Positions 7,962 to 17,541 of a stretch of DNA of 37,147 bases are shown piece after piece. The notes under the pieces were generated by a model. The model did no database searches. It saw only the letters and a program-made list of their open reading frames with translations, and had not been told where the DNA came from. Within the stretch, counting starts at the first letter, position 1. Each line of letters opens with the position of its first letter. The translations under genes were made by a program, and so were the position numbers. The DNA comes from Deltaproteobacteria bacterium (GTDB lineage: Bacteria > Desulfobacterota > Desulfobulbia > Desulfobulbales > Desulfocapsaceae): the NCBI GenBank assembly GCA_002747805.1, contig PDQP01000015.1, positions 1-37,147 on the forward strand, in the 5' to 3' direction.

Positions 7962-8849
7962 ATGTCAGAATCGTTTATTTCAACCATCAGGGTTCAGTTA
8001 AACCGGGCCGGAATTATCACCAATCAGGCAAACCCAAAATCCCTTGAATTTGCTGCATATCTGGAAAAATGGCTGCAAGGCAGGCAAATTTCATCCATCA
8101 GAAATAAGGTTGAAGCCGGGCTTGATATTATCGTTACCTTGGGCGGGGACGGCACCCTGCTGAAAATAGCCGAGCAGGCGGCAAGGCATTCGATTCCAGT
8201 GGTGGGCGTAAACCTGGGCAGCCTGGGCTTTCTGACCGAACTGGCCGAGGCCGAGACCGTTCCGGCCCTGGAGCAGATGCTGGCGGGCAGTATCACCGTG
8301 GAAAACCGGATGATGCTCAAAGCCTGTATGGCAGACAAAAATGGTCAGCGTCAAACCCAGCACCGCTACGCCTTAAATGAGGTGGTAATCAATAAAAATA
8401 CCCTGGATAAACTGCTAAACCTGTCGGCTATGGCCGATGGGGACTGCATTACTAACTATCGGGCCGATGGGCTGATATTCTCCACCGCTACCGGTTCCAG
8501 TGCCTATAATCTTTCGGCGGGCGGGCCGCTGGTTCATCCCGGCCTGTACTCCATTCTGGTAACGCCTATCTGCCCCTTTATGCTGAGCAGCAGGCCGATT
8601 TTATTGCCGGGGAATAAAATTATTTCCGCCGGATTTTCATCAAACTGCGCAGACCAATCGGCCCAGGTGATCGTAGACGGCCAAAAGGCCTGGGAGATAA
8701 GCTGCGGCCAGACCTTGCTGGTGGAAAGGGCAGAAAAACCCCTGCAGCTGATCGCCGCATCCAGCCGTAATTATTTTCAGGTGCTGAGAAACAAACTGCA
8801 CTGGGGCGGCCATGAGGCCAAGGCCGGAAAAACCTGCAGCCAGCCTTAG
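7962..8849 (+). CDS. nadK: NAD kinase
   Basis: NAD kinase phosphorylates NAD+ to NADP+ using ATP or polyphosphate in the cytosol. The key catalytic motif GGDGT is at residues 61-65 (VTLGGDGTLLK). It is followed by GVNLGSLGFLTEL, by NEVVINK (the NE/D substrate motif) and by DGLIFSTATGSSAYNLSAGGPLVHP, all characteristic of bacterial NadK. I start at 7962 (MSESFIS), 295 residues, the usual size, with a GGCAGG ribosome site nearby. An in-frame ATG at 7839 would add 41 residues of poor quality with no ribosome site. It is followed 18 bases later by mnmH on the same strand and they are probably cotranscribed. Confidence 0.92.
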   Translation: MSESFISTIRVQLNRAGIITNQANPKSLEFAAYLEKWLQGRQISSIRNKVEAGLDIIVTLGGDGTLLKIAEQAARHSIPVVGVNLGSLGFLTELAEAETVPALEQMLAGSITVENRMMLKACMADKNGQRQTQHRYALNEVVINKNTLDKLLNLSAMADGDCITNYRADGLIFSTATGSSAYNLSAGGPLVHPGLYSILVTPICPFMLSSRPILLPGNKIISAGFSSNCADQSAQVIVDGQKAWEISCGQTLLVERAEKPLQLIAASSRNYFQVLRNKLHWGGHEAKAGKTCSQP

Positions 8850-8867
8850 CCAGGGAATTAAACCGCC

Positions 8868-9920
8868 ATGCCTGCCAAACAGCCATTTTCAGCAAAAGAG
8901 ATTCTAAAAAATACCGAGGGCAATGCCGTCAGCCTTGAGCAGGCCAAAAATAGCGGCAGCATCCTGATTGATGTCAGATCGGCAGAGGAATTTGAGCGGG
9001 GAGCCATTGATGGAGCCATTAACATCCCTCTCTTTGACGGCTATGAAAAAAGCATCATCGGTACCCTTTATAAACATGCCGGCCATCAGGAAGCAATTGA
9101 TAAGGGCTTTGAATTTGCTGAGCGTAAATTTCCCGATTTGATTGAAAATTTTCGGCCATTTCTGGATAAATCTCTAGCCATTTACTGTGCCAAGGGGGGG
9201 ATGAGATCAAGGTCGATAGTCAATCTTTTGACCGGCCTTGGCGTCAGGGCCAGCCAGCTTGAGGGCGGCTATCATCAATACCGCCGTGATACCCTTGATT
9301 TTATTGAAAATTTTGATGCCAAACTAATTGTTTTACACGGTCTGACCGGCACCGGTAAAACCAGAATCATCGAAAGGCTGGATCATGCCATTGATCTTGA
9401 AGCCATGGCCAGGCACCGCAGTTCGCTTTTTGGCGGAATCAATATGCAGCCCCGCAATCAAAGACAGTTTGAGGCAGCTTTGGTAACACATCTTGCCAGC
9501 CTTGACCAGCCGCCTTTTTTTATTGAGGGAGAGAGTAATAAAATTGGCCGGGTTTTTCTTCCTCAATCTCTTGCTAAGGCCATGAAAAACGGGGTTATGA
9601 TCAAGATTACCGCCCCGCTTGCCACCAGGGTTAAACGGATTGTTGAAGATTATCCCATCACCAGCAAGCAGGTAAGAATCCAGATGCATAATACCTTGCT
9701 CACCCTGCAAAAATGGCTGGGCAAGGACAAGGTGGAAACCCTGTGCGGCCATCTCCGCCATAACCGGCTGGAAGAACTGGCAGAGATTTTACTGACCGAT
9801 TACTACGATAAACGATATGGGAATATGTATAAACGGTATGTTTTTACTCGGGAAATATCCTCGGAAAACCTGGATGAAGCGGCGGCGGAACTGGCAGAAT
9901 TCCGCCGTCAGCTTGTATGA
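8868..9920 (+). CDS. mnmH: tRNA 2-selenouridine synthase
   Basis: MnmH (also called SelU or YbbB) replaces the sulfur of 2-thiouridine at the wobble position of certain tRNAs with selenium, through a geranylated intermediate, using selenophosphate. The 350-residue protein has an N-terminal rhodanese domain whose active-site loop is CAKGGMRS with Cys107. A P-loop domain follows with GLTGTGKT at 158-165. This fusion is unique to the family. Substrate supply would need selenophosphate synthase (SelD) elsewhere in the genome; it is not in this window. Start ATG at 8868 has CCAGGGAA ahead. Presence of the gene implies that the organism uses selenium for tRNA modification. Confidence 0.93.
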   Translation: MPAKQPFSAKEILKNTEGNAVSLEQAKNSGSILIDVRSAEEFERGAIDGAINIPLFDGYEKSIIGTLYKHAGHQEAIDKGFEFAERKFPDLIENFRPFLDKSLAIYCAKGGMRSRSIVNLLTGLGVRASQLEGGYHQYRRDTLDFIENFDAKLIVLHGLTGTGKTRIIERLDHAIDLEAMARHRSSLFGGINMQPRNQRQFEAALVTHLASLDQPPFFIEGESNKIGRVFLPQSLAKAMKNGVMIKITAPLATRVKRIVEDYPITSKQVRIQMHNTLLTLQKWLGKDKVETLCGHLRHNRLEELAEILLTDYYDKRYGNMYKRYVFTREISSENLDEAAAELAEFRRQLV

Positions 9921-9986
9921 AAAAATTGGTTAATCTTGAAAAAAATTGATATGGTTAAACTTTAATCAAATATGCAAGGTGAAAAT

Positions 9987-11171
9987 ATGAAAAAGAATAT
10001 AATTGGTTATATATTGCTCGTCCTGCTTTTAGGGGTAACACTCACCGCCTGCAAGCAAGGAAAGCCCAAGGCCGCCAGGCCACCCGCCGGGCCGGTACCG
10101 GTGGAGGTGGTCGAGGCTGCCGTTGCCAAGATCAAGCTGGAGACGGAACTGCCGGGCAGAACCGCCGCCTACAAGGTGGCTGAAGTCAGGCCGCAGGTCA
10201 ACGGCATCATTCAAAAACGTGCCTTTGTTGAAGGCAGCGAAGTTACCGCCGGGCAGCTTTTATACCAGATTGATCCGGCCACCTATCAGGCAAGATATGA
10301 TAGTGCCAAAGCCGCCCTGGCAAGAGCCGAGGCCATGGAGCATTCGGCCAAATTAAAGGCCGACCGCTACCGCACCCTGGTCAAGACCAAGGCGGTCAGC
10401 GAAATTGACCAGATCGAAATGAATGCGGTCTGGAAGCAGGCGGTAGCCGATATTGCCGCCTCAAAAGCGGCTTTGAACAGTGCCAAAATTAACCTTGATT
10501 ATACCAAAATTACCGCCCCGATCAGCGGCGTAATCGGCCGGTCGCTGATTACCGAAGGTGCCTTGGTAACCGCCCAGCAAAGCGTAGCTCTAGCCAAAAT
10601 CCAGCAGCTTGATCCCCTTTATGTTGATGTTACCCAATCCAGCGGTGATGCTCTCAGGCTGCAAAAGGAATTTTCGCAGCATAATCAGAATGGCGGCGAA
10701 GCGGCCAAGCCAGAAGTTACCATTCTGCTGGAGGACGGCAGCGAGTATGAGCATAAAGGCGTCCTTGAATTTTCCGATGTTACTGTGGATCAGTCCACCG
10801 GCTCGGTAACCCTGCGTGCCATCATCGACAACCCCAAACGTCAGCTATTGCCCGGCATGTTTGTTCGGGCAAAATTATCAAGCGGCATGCAGGACGGCAT
10901 CGTTATCCCGACTGCCGCCCTATCCCGCACGCCTAAAGGCGACCCGATGGTGATGCTGGTCAATGCCGAGTCCAAGGTTGAGGTACGGATGGTGAAAACC
11001 GGCCAAAACCTGCCAAACGGCACCCTTATTCTGGATGGCCTCAAGCCGGGCGACAAGGTGATCACCGCCGGTCTGCAAAAGATAAGGCCGGGCGTGCCGG
11101 TCAGTATCGCTCCGCCGCAAGCTGATAAGGCTGGCAGTACCGTTAAAACCGCCGAAAAAGGGGAAAAATAA
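9987..11171 (+). CDS. RND efflux periplasmic adaptor lipoprotein (AcrA/MexA family)
   Basis: This membrane-fusion protein links the inner-membrane RND pump to the outer-membrane channel. I start at 9987, since AAGGTG sits at good spacing; an in-frame ATG at 9972 is less well placed. The 394-residue protein has a lipoprotein signal peptide ending in the lipobox LTAC (Cys22), so it is probably anchored in the inner membrane by lipid. After it come the lipoyl half-motifs ([24 protein letters not shown] and [13 protein letters not shown]), a helical hairpin between them, and the beta-barrel region ending in [13 protein letters not shown]. This is the AcrA/MexA/AcrE pattern. Its TAA overlaps the pump ATG by one base (TAATG), so the two are coupled. 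No TetR- or MarR-type regulator gene adjoins it. Confidence 0.92.
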   Translation: MKKNIIGYILLVLLLGVTLTACKQGKPKAARPPAGPVPVEVVEAAVAKIKLETELPGRTAAYKVAEVRPQVNGIIQKRAFVEGSEVTAGQLLYQIDPATYQARYDSAKAALARAEAMEHSAKLKADRYRTLVKTKAVSEIDQIEMNAVWKQAVADIAASKAALNSAKINLDYTKITAPISGVIGRSLITEGALVTAQQSVALAKIQQLDPLYVDVTQSSGDALRLQKEFSQHNQNGGEAAKPEVTILLEDGSEYEHKGVLEFSDVTVDQSTGSVTLRAIIDNPKRQLLPGMFVRAKLSSGMQDGIVIPTAALSRTPKGDPMVMLVNAESKVEVRMVKTGQNLPNGTLILDGLKPGDKVITAGLQKIRPGVPVSIAPPQADKAGSTVKTAEKGEK

Positions 11172-14100
11172 TGGCTGCATTTTTCATCGACCGCCCCGTT
11201 TTTGCCTGGGTTATCGCCATCGTCATCATGCTGATCGGCAGCTTATCGCTAATTAACTTGCCTATTTCACAATATCCTGAAATTGCTCCGCCGCAGGTTA
11301 CCATTTCGGCTGCTTATCCCGGTGCCTCGGCCAAGATTATTGAGGATTCGGTAACTCAGGTTATCGAGCAAAATATGAATGGTATCGATAACCTGCTTTA
11401 TATGAGTTCCCAAAGTTCCTCATCGGGTGCCGCCAGCATTACCCTGACCTTTGAGGCCGGTACCGACCCGGATATTGCCCAGGTGCAGGTGCAAAACAAG
11501 CTGCAGCAGGTCAGCAATCAGATTCCGCAGGTGGTGAACAAGCTGGGCATTCAGGTTGCCAAGGCCAGCAGTACTATGCTGATGGTGCTGGGCGTGGTTT
11601 CAGCAGACGGCAGCATGGACAGAAACGATCTGGCCGACTTCATGGTTTCCACCCTGAAAGACCCATTAAGCCGCACCGAGGGGGTGGGCAGTATCCGCAT
11701 TTTCGGCAGTCAGTATGCCATGCGTATTTGGCTGGATCCGCATAAATTAAACAGCCACGGCCTTACTCCGGCCGATGTCTCACGGGCTATATCGGTGCAG
11801 AATAATCAGGTAAGTGTGGGTAATTTGGGCGGTTCTCCATCGGTGCTGGGCATTCAATACAGTGCTTCCATGATGGCCCAGACCATGATGACCAGCCCCG
11901 AAGAGTTTGAAAATATCATGCTTAAGGTAAGCAGTAACGGCTCGCAGGTTCGGCTGAAAGATGTGGCACGGGTGGAGATTGGCGGCGAGGACTACAGCGT
12001 TATTACCCACTATAACGGCAAGGAGGCGACCGGCATCGGCATTATGCTGGCGACCGGTGCCAATGCCCTGGAAACTGCAGAAAATGTTAGGGCTAAGGTT
12101 GCAGAATTACAGCCGTTTTTTCCGGCCGGAATTAAAATAGTTTACCCGTACGACACCACCCAGTTTATCAAGATTTCCATCGAGGAGGTCGCCCACACCC
12201 TGATTGAGGCGGTGGTGCTGGTGTTTTTGGTTATGTTTCTGTTTTTGCAAAATTTTCGAGCAACCATTATCCCCACCATTGCCATTCCGGTGGTGCTGCT
12301 CGGCACCTTTGGAGTGATGGCGGCCCTTGGATTTTCCATCAATACCCTGACCATGTTCGGGCTGGTGCTGGCTATCGGCCTGCTGGTTGATGATGCCATT
12401 GTGGTGGTGGAAAATGTCGAGCGGATTATGGATAAGGACGGCCTTTCGCCATACGAGGCCACCAAAAAATCCATGACCCAGATTACCAGTGCCTTGGTCG
12501 GTATCGCCGTGGTGCTGTCGGCGGTCTTTGTTCCCATGGCCTTTTTCGGCGGAGCAACCGGGGCCATCTACCGCCAGTTCTCCATCACCATTGTTACCGC
12601 CATGGCCCTTTCGGTGGTGGTGGCAATTGTTTTAACCCCCGCCCTTTGTGCCACCATGCTAAAGCCTAAAAAAACCGGCGGCCATGCTGCCAAAAAAGGC
12701 TTTTTCGGCTGGTTTAACCGTATGTTTACCAAGGGTACCAATGCCTATGGCAGCAGCGTGGCCTTGGTCCTCAAGCGGAGCTTTATTTTCAGCATTATTT
12801 TCCTGATACTTTTCGGCTCCCTGCTCTATCTTTTCAAGCGTCTGCCGACCTCTTTTCTGCCCAATGAGGATCAGGGGGTGATGATTTCCATGACCATGCT
12901 GCCTGCCGGAGCCTCGCTGGAGAGAACCGAGGCGGTTATGGAAAAAATCCAGAATTATTATCTGCACGGGGAAAAAGAGGCGGTTGAATCAATATTTACC
13001 ATTTCCGGCTTTAGCTTTGCCGGCAATGGGCAGAATATGGGCTTGTCCTTTATCAAGCTAAAGGATTGGGATCAGCGTCTTGCCCCCAATTTGTCGGTGG
13101 ATGCGGTAATCGGTAGATCTTACGGCTTTTTCTCCACCATCAAGGAGGCGATGGTTTTTGCCTTTAACCTACCGCCCATTATCTCGCTGGGCAATTCCAC
13201 CGGATTTGACCTGTTTTTGCAGGATCGGGGCGGGATTGGTCATAAAAAGCTCATTGAGGCCAGAAACATGCTGCTGGGCATGGCCGCTCAAGACCCGCGT
13301 CTGACTGCCGTGCGGCCAAACGGCATGGAGGATACGCCGCAGTATATCCTTGATATTGATTATGAAAAGGCCATGGCTCTGGGTATTTCCGTGCATGATA
13401 TTAACTCCACCCTGTCCACCGCCTGGGGTTCCAGTTACGTCAACGATTTTCTGCATAACGAGCGGATAAAAAAGGTCTATCTTCAGGCCGATGCCAAATA
13501 TCGGATGAAGCAGGAGGATATTTATAAATGGCATGTGCGGAACAATCAGGGTGAGATGGTGCCGTTTTCTGCCTTTGTCAGCGGACATTGGGGCTACGGC
13601 TCGCCAAGGCTTGAACGCTATAACGGCAGTCCGGCCGTGCAGATTCAGGGGCAGGCGGCTCCGGGCCTGTCGAGCGGCGATGCCATGAGCGCCATAGAAG
13701 AAATCGTTGCCAAACTGCCCGGAGGCGTTGGTTTTGAATGGACGGGCAGTTCCTTTCAGGAAAAACGCTCCGGCGATCAGGCTCCGGCCCTTTATGCCTT
13801 ATCTATTCTGGTGGTTTTTCTCTCGCTGGCCGCCCTTTATGAAAGCTGGTCAATTCCGTTTTCGGTTATTCTGGCTATTCCGCTGGGAGTTTTGGGGGCA
13901 TTGACGGCCACCTTTCTGCGCGGTCTTGAAAACGACATCTATTTTCAGGTTGGCCTGCTAACCACCATCGGTTTGACCGCCAAAAACGCCATCCTGATTG
14001 TGGAATTCGCCAAAAAGGAGTTTGATAAAGGTAAGTCTCTGACAACCGCCGCAGTCGATGCCTGCAAACAAAGGCTCCGCCCGATCCTGATGACCTCATT

Positions 14101-14302
14101 TGCCTTTATTCTGGGCGTTTTACCGCTGGCCGTTAGCACCGGAGCAGGTGCCAATGCCAGACATGCAGTGGGAACCGGCGTTATCGGCGGCATGCTCTCG
14201 GCCACCGTGCTGGCAATTTTGTTTATTCCGCTATTTTTTGTGATTATCATGCGGCTGTTCAAAACCAAGCAGGTTAATCCCAAAACCATTAAGGAGGCGT
14301 AA
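11171..14302 (+). CDS. RND multidrug efflux pump, inner-membrane permease (AcrB/HAE1 family)
   Basis: This is the proton-driven trimeric pump that exports hydrophobic compounds, drugs and dyes from the periplasm and inner membrane. At 1043 residues it matches AcrB (about 1049). It opens [20 protein letters not shown], the first membrane helix. The proton-relay aspartates fall at D407 and D408 in [18 protein letters not shown], the same numbers as in AcrB. The relay lysine is K938 in [13 protein letters not shown]. Two periplasmic porter/docking loops and twelve membrane helices are implied by the hydrophobic pattern. The sequence matches the HAE1 subfamily, not heavy-metal (CusA) or Hpn pumps. 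The exact substrate range is not predictable. Confidence 0.95.
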   Translation: MAAFFIDRPVFAWVIAIVIMLIGSLSLINLPISQYPEIAPPQVTISAAYPGASAKIIEDSVTQVIEQNMNGIDNLLYMSSQSSSSGAASITLTFEAGTDPDIAQVQVQNKLQQVSNQIPQVVNKLGIQVAKASSTMLMVLGVVSADGSMDRNDLADFMVSTLKDPLSRTEGVGSIRIFGSQYAMRIWLDPHKLNSHGLTPADVSRAISVQNNQVSVGNLGGSPSVLGIQYSASMMAQTMMTSPEEFENIMLKVSSNGSQVRLKDVARVEIGGEDYSVITHYNGKEATGIGIMLATGANALETAENVRAKVAELQPFFPAGIKIVYPYDTTQFIKISIEEVAHTLIEAVVLVFLVMFLFLQNFRATIIPTIAIPVVLLGTFGVMAALGFSINTLTMFGLVLAIGLLVDDAIVVVENVERIMDKDGLSPYEATKKSMTQITSALVGIAVVLSAVFVPMAFFGGATGAIYRQFSITIVTAMALSVVVAIVLTPALCATMLKPKKTGGHAAKKGFFGWFNRMFTKGTNAYGSSVALVLKRSFIFSIIFLILFGSLLYLFKRLPTSFLPNEDQGVMISMTMLPAGASLERTEAVMEKIQNYYLHGEKEAVESIFTISGFSFAGNGQNMGLSFIKLKDWDQRLAPNLSVDAVIGRSYGFFSTIKEAMVFAFNLPPIISLGNSTGFDLFLQDRGGIGHKKLIEARNMLLGMAAQDPRLTAVRPNGMEDTPQYILDIDYEKAMALGISVHDINSTLSTAWGSSYVNDFLHNERIKKVYLQADAKYRMKQEDIYKWHVRNNQGEMVPFSAFVSGHWGYGSPRLERYNGSPAVQIQGQAAPGLSSGDAMSAIEEIVAKLPGGVGFEWTGSSFQEKRSGDQAPALYALSILVVFLSLAALYESWSIPFSVILAIPLGVLGALTATFLRGLENDIYFQVGLLTTIGLTAKNAILIVEFAKKEFDKGKSLTTAAVDACKQRLRPILMTSFAFILGVLPLAVSTGAGANARHAVGTGVIGGMLSATVLAILFIPLFFVIIMRLFKTKQVNPKTIKEA

Positions 14303-14305
14303 GCC

Positions 14306-15733
14306 ATGAAAAATTTATTGGCAATAACGGTTGCAGCCCTTTTTATGCTGGCGGGCTGTACCATGATTCCTGAATATACCAGGCCGAAAATGCCGGTGGC
14401 AGGCAGCTTTGAAAACAGCCGGATTAAAAGGCCCGCAGCGGACAAAATTGATTTAAGCACCAAAAATGCAGGAGAAATCGGCTGGCGTGAGGTCTTTATT
14501 GACCCTGATTTGCAAAGTCTTATTCAAACGGCACTGGAAAACAATAAAAATCTTCGCCAGGCAGCACTGGAACTGGCGATGTATCACGCTAAATACCGCA
14601 TCCAGAAGTCGGTGCTATACCCCGGTATTTCGGCCAGTGGCTTTGCTATGAAGCAAAGAACCCTGGGCGGGGAATCCCATGTAACCAGTGAGGTTTATTC
14701 GCTGGAAGTCGGCACCGCCTCTTGGGAGCTTGATTTTTTTGGCCGCATCAGGAGCCTGAAAGAGCAGACCCTGGAGACCGCTCTGGCCAAGGAAGAATCC
14801 TTAAAAAGCGTTCAGGTCAGTCTGGTTTCAGAGGTGGCCGCCGCCTATCTGACCCTGATCGCCGACCGTGAACTACTTAGAATCTCGAAAGAAACCAAAA
14901 AGATTGAGGAAGAATCATACGAACTGGTCCGCCAGCGGGTGGAGGCAGGCGTGGCCGATCAGATGGATCTTGCCCAGGCCAGAACCGCCCTTGAATCGGT
15001 CAAGGTCAATCTGCCCATGTACCGCAGGCAGGCGGCACAGGACATCAACCGCCTGGAGCTGCTGACCGGCAGCCCCCTGCCCGAAAATCTGCTCGGCGGC
15101 GGCAAACGTTTAACTGAGCTTGCCCCTCTGGCGGTGCTGCCCTCTGCCATGTCGTCGGAAATTCTTTTACAAAGGCCGGATATTCAGGCCGCCGAACATC
15201 AGTTAAAGGCGGCCAATGCCAATATCGGAGCGGCCAGGGCGGCATTTTTCCCAAGCATCAGCCTAACCGCCGGCATAGGGCTGATCAGCAGCGAATTATC
15301 GGAGCTTTTTGATGATTCCGGCACCTACCAGGTTCGCCCGGCCATCACTCTGCCCATCTTTAATGCCGGACGGCTAAAGGCAGAACTGGATGTGGCGAAA
15401 TTACAAAAAGAGGCCTCCATTGTGCAGTATGAATATGCTATCCAAAATGCCTTTCGTGAGGTCTCAGACGCACTAGCCGCCCTTGAAACCTACGATGAGC
15501 AGCTTGCCTCCCAAAAGGCCAACCTGGATGCCAATCAGCAATATTACGATCACGCCAAAAACCGCTACGAAGAAGGAGTGGACAGCTTTTTGACCCTGCT
15601 TATCGCCCAAAGATCCCTATATGCGGCAAAACAGAGCTATTTAGTAATTAAATTAAGCAATTATATCAATAAAGTTAATCTATACAAGGTGCTTGGCGGC
15701 GGCTGGGTAAAAAACGGCCCGCAGAGCGAATAA
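14306..15733 (+). CDS. outer-membrane efflux channel lipoprotein (OprM/NodT family)
   Basis: This protein forms the outer-membrane and periplasmic tunnel of the efflux pump. The 475-residue chain has a lipoprotein signal ending in LAGC (Cys18). Two repeats of the outer-membrane efflux fold follow, with QAALELAMYHAKYRIQKSVLYPGISASG and the matching second-half LLQRPDIQAAEHQLKAANANIGAARAAFFPSISLTAGI. These are signature segments of the NodT/OprM family. The start is 3 bases past the pump stop and the protein completes a full tripartite system on one transcript. No signs of damage. Confidence 0.94.
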   Translation: MKNLLAITVAALFMLAGCTMIPEYTRPKMPVAGSFENSRIKRPAADKIDLSTKNAGEIGWREVFIDPDLQSLIQTALENNKNLRQAALELAMYHAKYRIQKSVLYPGISASGFAMKQRTLGGESHVTSEVYSLEVGTASWELDFFGRIRSLKEQTLETALAKEESLKSVQVSLVSEVAAAYLTLIADRELLRISKETKKIEEESYELVRQRVEAGVADQMDLAQARTALESVKVNLPMYRRQAAQDINRLELLTGSPLPENLLGGGKRLTELAPLAVLPSAMSSEILLQRPDIQAAEHQLKAANANIGAARAAFFPSISLTAGIGLISSELSELFDDSGTYQVRPAITLPIFNAGRLKAELDVAKLQKEASIVQYEYAIQNAFREVSDALAALETYDEQLASQKANLDANQQYYDHAKNRYEEGVDSFLTLLIAQRSLYAAKQSYLVIKLSNYINKVNLYKVLGGGWVKNGPQSE

Positions 15734-15735
15734 GG

Positions 15736-17307
15736 ATGGGTTCCAAGCCGAAAAATAAATATCTTCTGCTAGATCTGCTAAGTGAGAGGATGACCGATGA
15801 GCTTTATCTGGGCATACTAACCGGCGAGCAGGTCAGGATACTGGCGGTCAGGAAATTTCTGCCTCATCTGGTTAAGGATCCTGACATGCTGGCTCATTTC
15901 ACCAATGAAGCCCGGCGGGCCTCCCTGCTGCAGCATAAAAACATTGCTGCTGTCTGTGATTACGGCAAAATTGATGGCACCTTTTTCATTGCTAACGAGT
16001 ATTTTTTGGGTAAAAATCTTGACCAGATTCGGATAAAGCTAAAAGAAAATGGTCAATACCTGGCCCCCGATATTGCCTTGCAGATTTTGGAACAAATTTG
16101 CAGCGGCATGGATTATGCACATAATCTCAAGGATATAAGCGGCAATTCCTTTAATCTGCTGCATGGCGGCCTGACGCCGCAGAATATTCTGGTTACCTAT
16201 GAGGGAGAGGTCAAAATACTTAATTTCGGAGTTATCAGGGATAATATCATTGATAATCCGTCTGAAGATGAGACCGGCATTGCCTATATGTCTCCAGAGC
16301 AGGTAATGGGCGGAGAGCTTGACTGCCGCTCGGATATATTTGCCATGGGCATATTGTTTTATGAGATGTTAAGCGGCATCCGTTTTTATAACGGCGGTAC
16401 CAGCGAGATTATTCAAAAGGCTGTCCGAGCTGATTTTCAACCGTTAAAAGGCATAATTCCCGATCTGCCGGACGATATTTATGCCCTTGCGGCAAAAGCC
16501 GTGGATTGCCGACCGGAGGCACGTTATCAAAACTGCCGGGAGCTGGCGGCAGATATTGAAAATTGCCGTAATCAGCTAGAGAACAATAACAGCTCAATCA
16601 GCCGTTTTATGCAGCAGCTTTTTGCCGTTGAATATCAGGCGGAGCGGCAGGTGATTAGCAAAATTTTACAACAGCATACTCATACACAGCAGCCTGGACT
16701 TAAAAAACAACTAAAGGGAGATAAAATGGATTTACCCAAAAAACGCAGACAGGAAACCAGAAAATATGCCCAGATCGGCATTGAAAACATCCGGGGAGCG
16801 GCTAAAAAACGGCTCCGAAAAAAGGATGATATATTCAGGATTGTTCAGTCAGCAGGTCTGGCTCTGGCGGCCGTTGCCTTGATAACAGTTGGGGTATATT
16901 ATTTCAGGAATCATCCGGAAAAGGAGCTGCCGGATTATTTTATGCAGGCGGCCCCGCCCAAATGGCAAAAACTTGACCTTGCTGCCATGACCCAGAAAGA
17001 AAAGGATTTTCTTTTATTTACCTTAAATATTAAAAGCGGAGGCGCCTTGGATGAAGGCCGCTTGATTTCACCTGCTGATAAAAATGCCTTTGTCTATATC
17101 AATCAGGCCAGAAGCGTTGCCCCCGAAAATAAGGAGGTTTTGGGTAATTTGGAGCGGCTTGTTCAGCAGCTTGAGCAGCGGGCAGAGCTGGCTGTTCAGC
17201 AGGGAGAAAATAATAAGGCGGCAAAGTTTATCACCGCCGGACTAGCCATTGCTCCAGATAATCAAAAGCTAATTGCCATGAAGCAGAAACTTATTGACGG
17301 GCATTAA
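15736..17307 (+). CDS. membrane-anchored serine/threonine pseudokinase
   Basis: The N-terminal 280 residues fold-match bacterial Hanks-type (PknB-like) kinases but have lost the catalytic residues. The Gly-rich loop is replaced by LLSERMTDELYLG. The invariant ATP lysine is Arg39 (LAVRKF), with Lys40 beside it. HRDLKPQN has become HGGLTPQN at 143-150, and DFG has become NFG at 163-165. The alpha-C glutamate (Glu58), MSPEQ (185-189) and the DIFAMGILFYEM segment are kept, so the fold is probably intact. A basic linker, one membrane helix at roughly 370-390, and a periplasmic tail follow; its helical pairs (INQARSVAPENKEV, FITAGLAIAPDNQKL) look TPR-like. It starts 2 bases after the outer-membrane channel stop, so it is cotranscribed with the efflux pump. 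A pseudokinase that regulates or senses for the pump is an inference; weak residual activity cannot be excluded. Confidence 0.85.
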   Translation: MGSKPKNKYLLLDLLSERMTDELYLGILTGEQVRILAVRKFLPHLVKDPDMLAHFTNEARRASLLQHKNIAAVCDYGKIDGTFFIANEYFLGKNLDQIRIKLKENGQYLAPDIALQILEQICSGMDYAHNLKDISGNSFNLLHGGLTPQNILVTYEGEVKILNFGVIRDNIIDNPSEDETGIAYMSPEQVMGGELDCRSDIFAMGILFYEMLSGIRFYNGGTSEIIQKAVRADFQPLKGIIPDLPDDIYALAAKAVDCRPEARYQNCRELAADIENCRNQLENNNSSISRFMQQLFAVEYQAERQVISKILQQHTHTQQPGLKKQLKGDKMDLPKKRRQETRKYAQIGIENIRGAAKKRLRKKDDIFRIVQSAGLALAAVALITVGVYYFRNHPEKELPDYFMQAAPPKWQKLDLAAMTQKEKDFLLFTLNIKSGGALDEGRLISPADKNAFVYINQARSVAPENKEVLGNLERLVQQLEQRAELAVQQGENNKAAKFITAGLAIAPDNQKLIAMKQKLIDGH

Positions 17308-17374
17308 GGGTAAAACGCCAGGCAAGCACTATGCGGTGCAATCTCCTACATTCTATTTGCTGCGGAGGAATTAA

Positions 17375-17539
17375 ATGATTGACGAAAAGCTGATTAAAAT
17401 AATTGCCTGCCCCCAATGCAAGGGGCATGTCAAGGCAGACAAGCGGGGAATTGTTTGCGAAAAATGCCGTCTTGTTTATCCCGTGCATGAAGGAATTCCG
17501 GTGATGCTGGTGGAAGAAAGCCGCCGGATGGAGGAGTAA
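17375..17539 (+). CDS. Trm112/YcaR-like zinc-ribbon protein (54 aa)
   Basis: This 54-residue gene is easily overlooked. It starts with ATG at 17375, with GGAGG ahead, and ends at 17539, 2 bases before the MscS start. Cys pairs C12-x2-C15 (ACPQC) and C28-x2-C31 make a small zinc ribbon. The tail LVYPVHEGIPVML is the family signature of YcaR/Trm112-like proteins. In eukaryotes and archaea Trm112 activates methyltransferases of tRNA and of translation factors; bacterial members have less clear roles. No methyltransferase gene is adjacent here. Its position between a pseudokinase and a channel does not reveal its partner. Confidence 0.85.
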   Translation: MIDEKLIKIIACPQCKGHVKADKRGIVCEKCRLVYPVHEGIPVMLVEESRRMEE

Positions 17540-17541
17540 AT

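Noticed and set aside
9946..9969. TTGAT-N14-ATCAA inverted repeat and promoter before the pump operon
   Set aside because: The arms are only five bases, the -10 partner is poor and the area is A/T-rich enough for chance matches.
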